Assembly: GCF_003612125.1 (NCBI RefSeq)
Contig: NZ_RAWI01000043.1
Span: forward strand, 1-37,744
Reading direction: 5' to 3'
DNA: 37,744 nucleotides
From: Corallococcus praedator
GTDB taxonomy: Bacteria; Myxococcota; Myxococcia; Myxococcales; Myxococcaceae
In this document: positions 35,831 through 37,744 of the stretch, in pieces
How the letters are laid out: every line of letters starts with the position of its first letter
How positions within the stretch are numbered: the stretch's first letter is position 1
The notes under the pieces: model-generated
The model's database searches: none
The model's input: the letters and a program-made list of their open reading frames with translations, nothing else
What the model was told of the DNA's origin: nothing
Made by a program: the position numbers and the translations under genes

Positions 35831-37573
35831 ATGCCGGGGCTGACGGGAGTGGTGGGGCCGGAGGCCGGGGCATTGCTGGAGCGGATGGAGGCCCGGCTGT
35901 ATCCGGTGGAGGGACAGGGCGCCCGGCGCGGCGCGGGGCCGGGGTTTGCATTCGCGCTCCGGGGGACGGGCGGCCTCCGGGAGCGCGCGGGCGTGTGTCT
36001 GGCCTTCGAGGGGCATGTGTTGGGCCGGCCATTCGGGGACGAGGCCGTGGCGGACGCGCTGCTCGACGCGTTCCTGGAGCGGGGGGAGCGGTTCCTGGAG
36101 GGATGGGACGGTTCGTTCCAGGTGTTCGTGCGCACGCCGGAAGCGACGTACCTCTTCATGGACCCCACCGCGTCGCGCCGGTGGTTCTTCCGGTCCGGGC
36201 CCTGGGGAATTGCGTTCTCCCCGGAGGTGGCGCCGCTGCGGACGCTGGCGCCATCCCCGGTGGACGGCGCGAACCTGGCGCAGTTCCTGGTGGGAGGGCG
36301 CTTCTTCGCGGGACACACGCTGCTGGCGGAGGTCCTCCAACTGCTTCCCGGCGAGCACCTGGTGCACCGCGACGGCCGGGTCGAGCGGCGGCGCACGGGT
36401 TCGGACACCGTGCGCCAGGACTCCGGCCTGTTCGACGTGAAGGCGACGCTGACGCGACTGGAGACGGCCCTGGAGCGCGCCATCCTCCAGCGGTGGACGC
36501 AGGCCCGTGCGCCCGCGCTGCTGTTGACCGGCGGTTGGGATTCGCGGTTCCTCTTCCACACGGTGGCGCGGCATGTGGAGGACACGTCGCGGCTGTGCAC
36601 CGTGACGTGGGGGCACGACCTGCGGCGGGAGGGGTCGGACGCGCGGGTGGCGCACGACATCGCGAAGCGCTTCGGCACGCGACACGTGGAGCTGAAGCGG
36701 AGCGTGGGGCAGGTCCCGGAAACGTTCGCCGCCATGTTCCAGGCCCAGTCCGGCATGACGGAGCTGGCCTTCGGTCACGCGGACGAACTGACGTTGTGTC
36801 AGCGGCTGGCGGAGCGGCACGGCGTGGGTTCGCTGTTCCGGGGCGACGAGTGTTTCGGGCCCACGGGGTGGAACGCGACGACGGTGGGAGGGGTGCTGGC
36901 GCGGTTGTCATTGCCCTTCACGCAAGACGTCGCGGGGCATGAGCGGTGGCTGGTGGGCGGAGGGGAGGAGGCATGGGCGGCGCGCGAGGAACAGGTGCGC
37001 CAGCGGGTGGCGGCGGCTCCGCAGGGACTGGAGGCACTCCGGGACACGCTCTACTTCCGGGAGCGTGTGCCCGCGTTCCTGCACCACCTCAACTACTTCA
37101 AGGCCCACCGGTTGGAGGTGTTCAATCCATTGATGGACCGCGAGGTGCTGGCGCTGTCACGGGCGCTGCCCGCGGCGTGGCGCACCGACAAACGGCTGTT
37201 CAAGGATTGTTACCGGCGGCGGTTCGCCAAACACCTGGACATTCCCTTCGCCGAAAGCAGCAATGGCGTGGACTGGGGGCGGATGCTGCGGCGCTCGCCG
37301 CGCGTGGTCGCGTTCTTGCGGTCGGGACTGGAGGCCCTGCCTTCGCCGTTGGTCCCCGAGGTCTTCGTGGAGCAGTTGGACGGATTGCTGCGGGGAGCTC
37401 CGGCGGGGGCCATGCCCGGCGGCTACCGGGTGGCGCCTGAACAACTGGTCATGCGCGCGTTCGTGCTGGGTCAGTGGTTGCGTGACAGTCCGACCTCGGA
37501 GATGGCCAATCGTTCAAAGAACTCACGGGCCCGTGCGGCGCCCGCGTCGGAGGTCAACGCGAAGCATGCGTAG
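35831..37573 (+). CDS. Asparagine-synthetase-like enzyme lacking the glutaminase cysteine
   Basis: A 580-aa protein with the two-domain plan of AsnB. The N-terminal Ntn-hydrolase domain begins MPGLTGVVG, where AsnB has Met-Cys-Gly, so the catalytic Cys is Pro and ammonia cannot come from glutamine. The C-terminal ATP-pyrophosphatase loop is TGGWDS (233-238), with Thr in place of Ser in SGGxDS. Relatives that lost the Cys, such as beta-lactam synthetase and lasso-peptide cyclases, activate a carboxylate by adenylation and form an amide or ring. ATG 35831 has GGGAG 7 bases upstream. The last 34 codons overlap a convergent gene and may be readthrough past an older stop. Substrate unknown. Confidence 0.78.
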   Translation: MPGLTGVVGPEAGALLERMEARLYPVEGQGARRGAGPGFAFALRGTGGLRERAGVCLAFEGHVLGRPFGDEAVADALLDAFLERGERFLEGWDGSFQVFVRTPEATYLFMDPTASRRWFFRSGPWGIAFSPEVAPLRTLAPSPVDGANLAQFLVGGRFFAGHTLLAEVLQLLPGEHLVHRDGRVERRRTGSDTVRQDSGLFDVKATLTRLETALERAILQRWTQARAPALLLTGGWDSRFLFHTVARHVEDTSRLCTVTWGHDLRREGSDARVAHDIAKRFGTRHVELKRSVGQVPETFAAMFQAQSGMTELAFGHADELTLCQRLAERHGVGSLFRGDECFGPTGWNATTVGGVLARLSLPFTQDVAGHERWLVGGGEEAWAAREEQVRQRVAAAPQGLEALRDTLYFRERVPAFLHHLNYFKAHRLEVFNPLMDREVLALSRALPAAWRTDKRLFKDCYRRRFAKHLDIPFAESSNGVDWGRMLRRSPRVVAFLRSGLEALPSPLVPEVFVEQLDGLLRGAPAGAMPGGYRVAPEQLVMRAFVLGQWLRDSPTSEMANRSKNSRARAAPASEVNAKHA

Positions 37574-37744
37574 CGTTCCACGTCCGCGGCGTTCATGCGC
37601 CGCTGCATGAAGCCCTGGGATTTGTGCTCGGCGATGAGCCAGTTGACGACGAGATGGAAGTCCAGCCGGCCCCCATGGCCAGACGGCCGCGCCCGGTCGA
37701 AGTCGAAGGGGTGGGTGTCGTTGCGCAGGGCGGTGAGCGGGTGG
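37471..37744 (-). CDS. Partial gene, possible PIG-L (LmbE) deacetylase C-terminus
   Basis: Reading the minus strand from the right edge gives 90 in-frame codons ending in TGA at 37471-37473, with strong third-position GC. The residues begin HPLTALRNDTHPFDFDRARP and continue through LVVNWLIAEHKSQGFMQRRM. The AEHKSQGFMQ stretch resembles the HxSQ end of PIG-L/LmbE deacetylases, which remove acetyl from GlcNAc-type sugars; this is a weak match. It overlaps the convergent asparagine-synthetase-like gene by 103 bases. If the call is right, glycosyltransferase, deacetylase and amide ligase would sit together. Confidence 0.45.
   Translation of the reverse strand, partial: HPLTALRNDTHPFDFDRARPSGHGGRLDFHLVVNWLIAEHKSQGFMQRRMNAADVERYACFALTSDAGAARAREFFERLAISEVGLSRNH

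Overview
This window is GC-rich (about 70%, with very high third-position GC in every real gene). It looks like chromosomal DNA from a myxobacterium of the Myxococcus/Corallococcus type. The reasons are the gene complement (a sigma-32-like factor, sigma-54 activators, hybrid and PAS kinases, a type II/IV secretion ATPase, DUF3396 immunity proteins and many lipoprotein or membrane proteins), the coding density and the codon use. The species assignment is inference. I see no tRNA, rRNA, CRISPR array, intact transposon or prophage, and no gene-free stretch over 300 bases. The longest gap, 21970-22260, is regulatory.

Layout. 1-3097: a DEAD-box RNA helicase (running off the left edge) diverges from a sigma-32-like factor with a long acidic N-terminal arm. 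3127-7265, minus strand: an unusual ketosynthase, a membrane-anchored double beta-sandwich protein and two small membrane proteins. 7322-10381, plus strand: a Tat-exported DUF4159 protein and a VWA/GATase-like membrane protein. 10382-11513: the C-terminal stump of a probable polymorphic toxin, overlapping an intact DUF3396 immunity gene. 11571-14722, minus strand: SodC, then a K+ channel and N6-adenine methylase pair. 14891-16811, plus strand: a DUF4239 membrane protein and an exported alpha/beta hydrolase.

16925-28559 is the functional core. An acetate-use operon (porin, acs, DUF485, actP) lies next to a class C serine hydrolase operon. Beyond them lies a CbrA/CbrB (CrbS/CrbR)-type module: a small membrane protein, a symporter-fused histidine kinase and a sigma-54 activator, coupled by ATGA and GTGA overlaps. 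Two sigma-54-type promoters can be read by eye (21985-22000 and 23917-23932). Each has a repeated or palindromic site array about 70-150 bases upstream, where enhancer-binding proteins normally sit. My reading is that this is an acetate switch whose kinase, activator, promoter and target genes lie side by side, with a second sigma-54 operon between the activator gene and the acetate operon.

28618-37744: a GspE/PilB-type ATPase converges on a soluble kinase with two near-identical PAS domains. Then come a tandem GIY-YIG protein, a 5'-truncated cysteine-rich gene cut at a short AT-rich segment, a dihydrofolate-reductase-like protein and a small anchored protein. The window ends in a small-molecule-like cluster: a GT4 glycosyltransferase, an asparagine-synthetase-like enzyme without the glutaminase cysteine, and a convergent partial gene that may be a PIG-L deacetylase.
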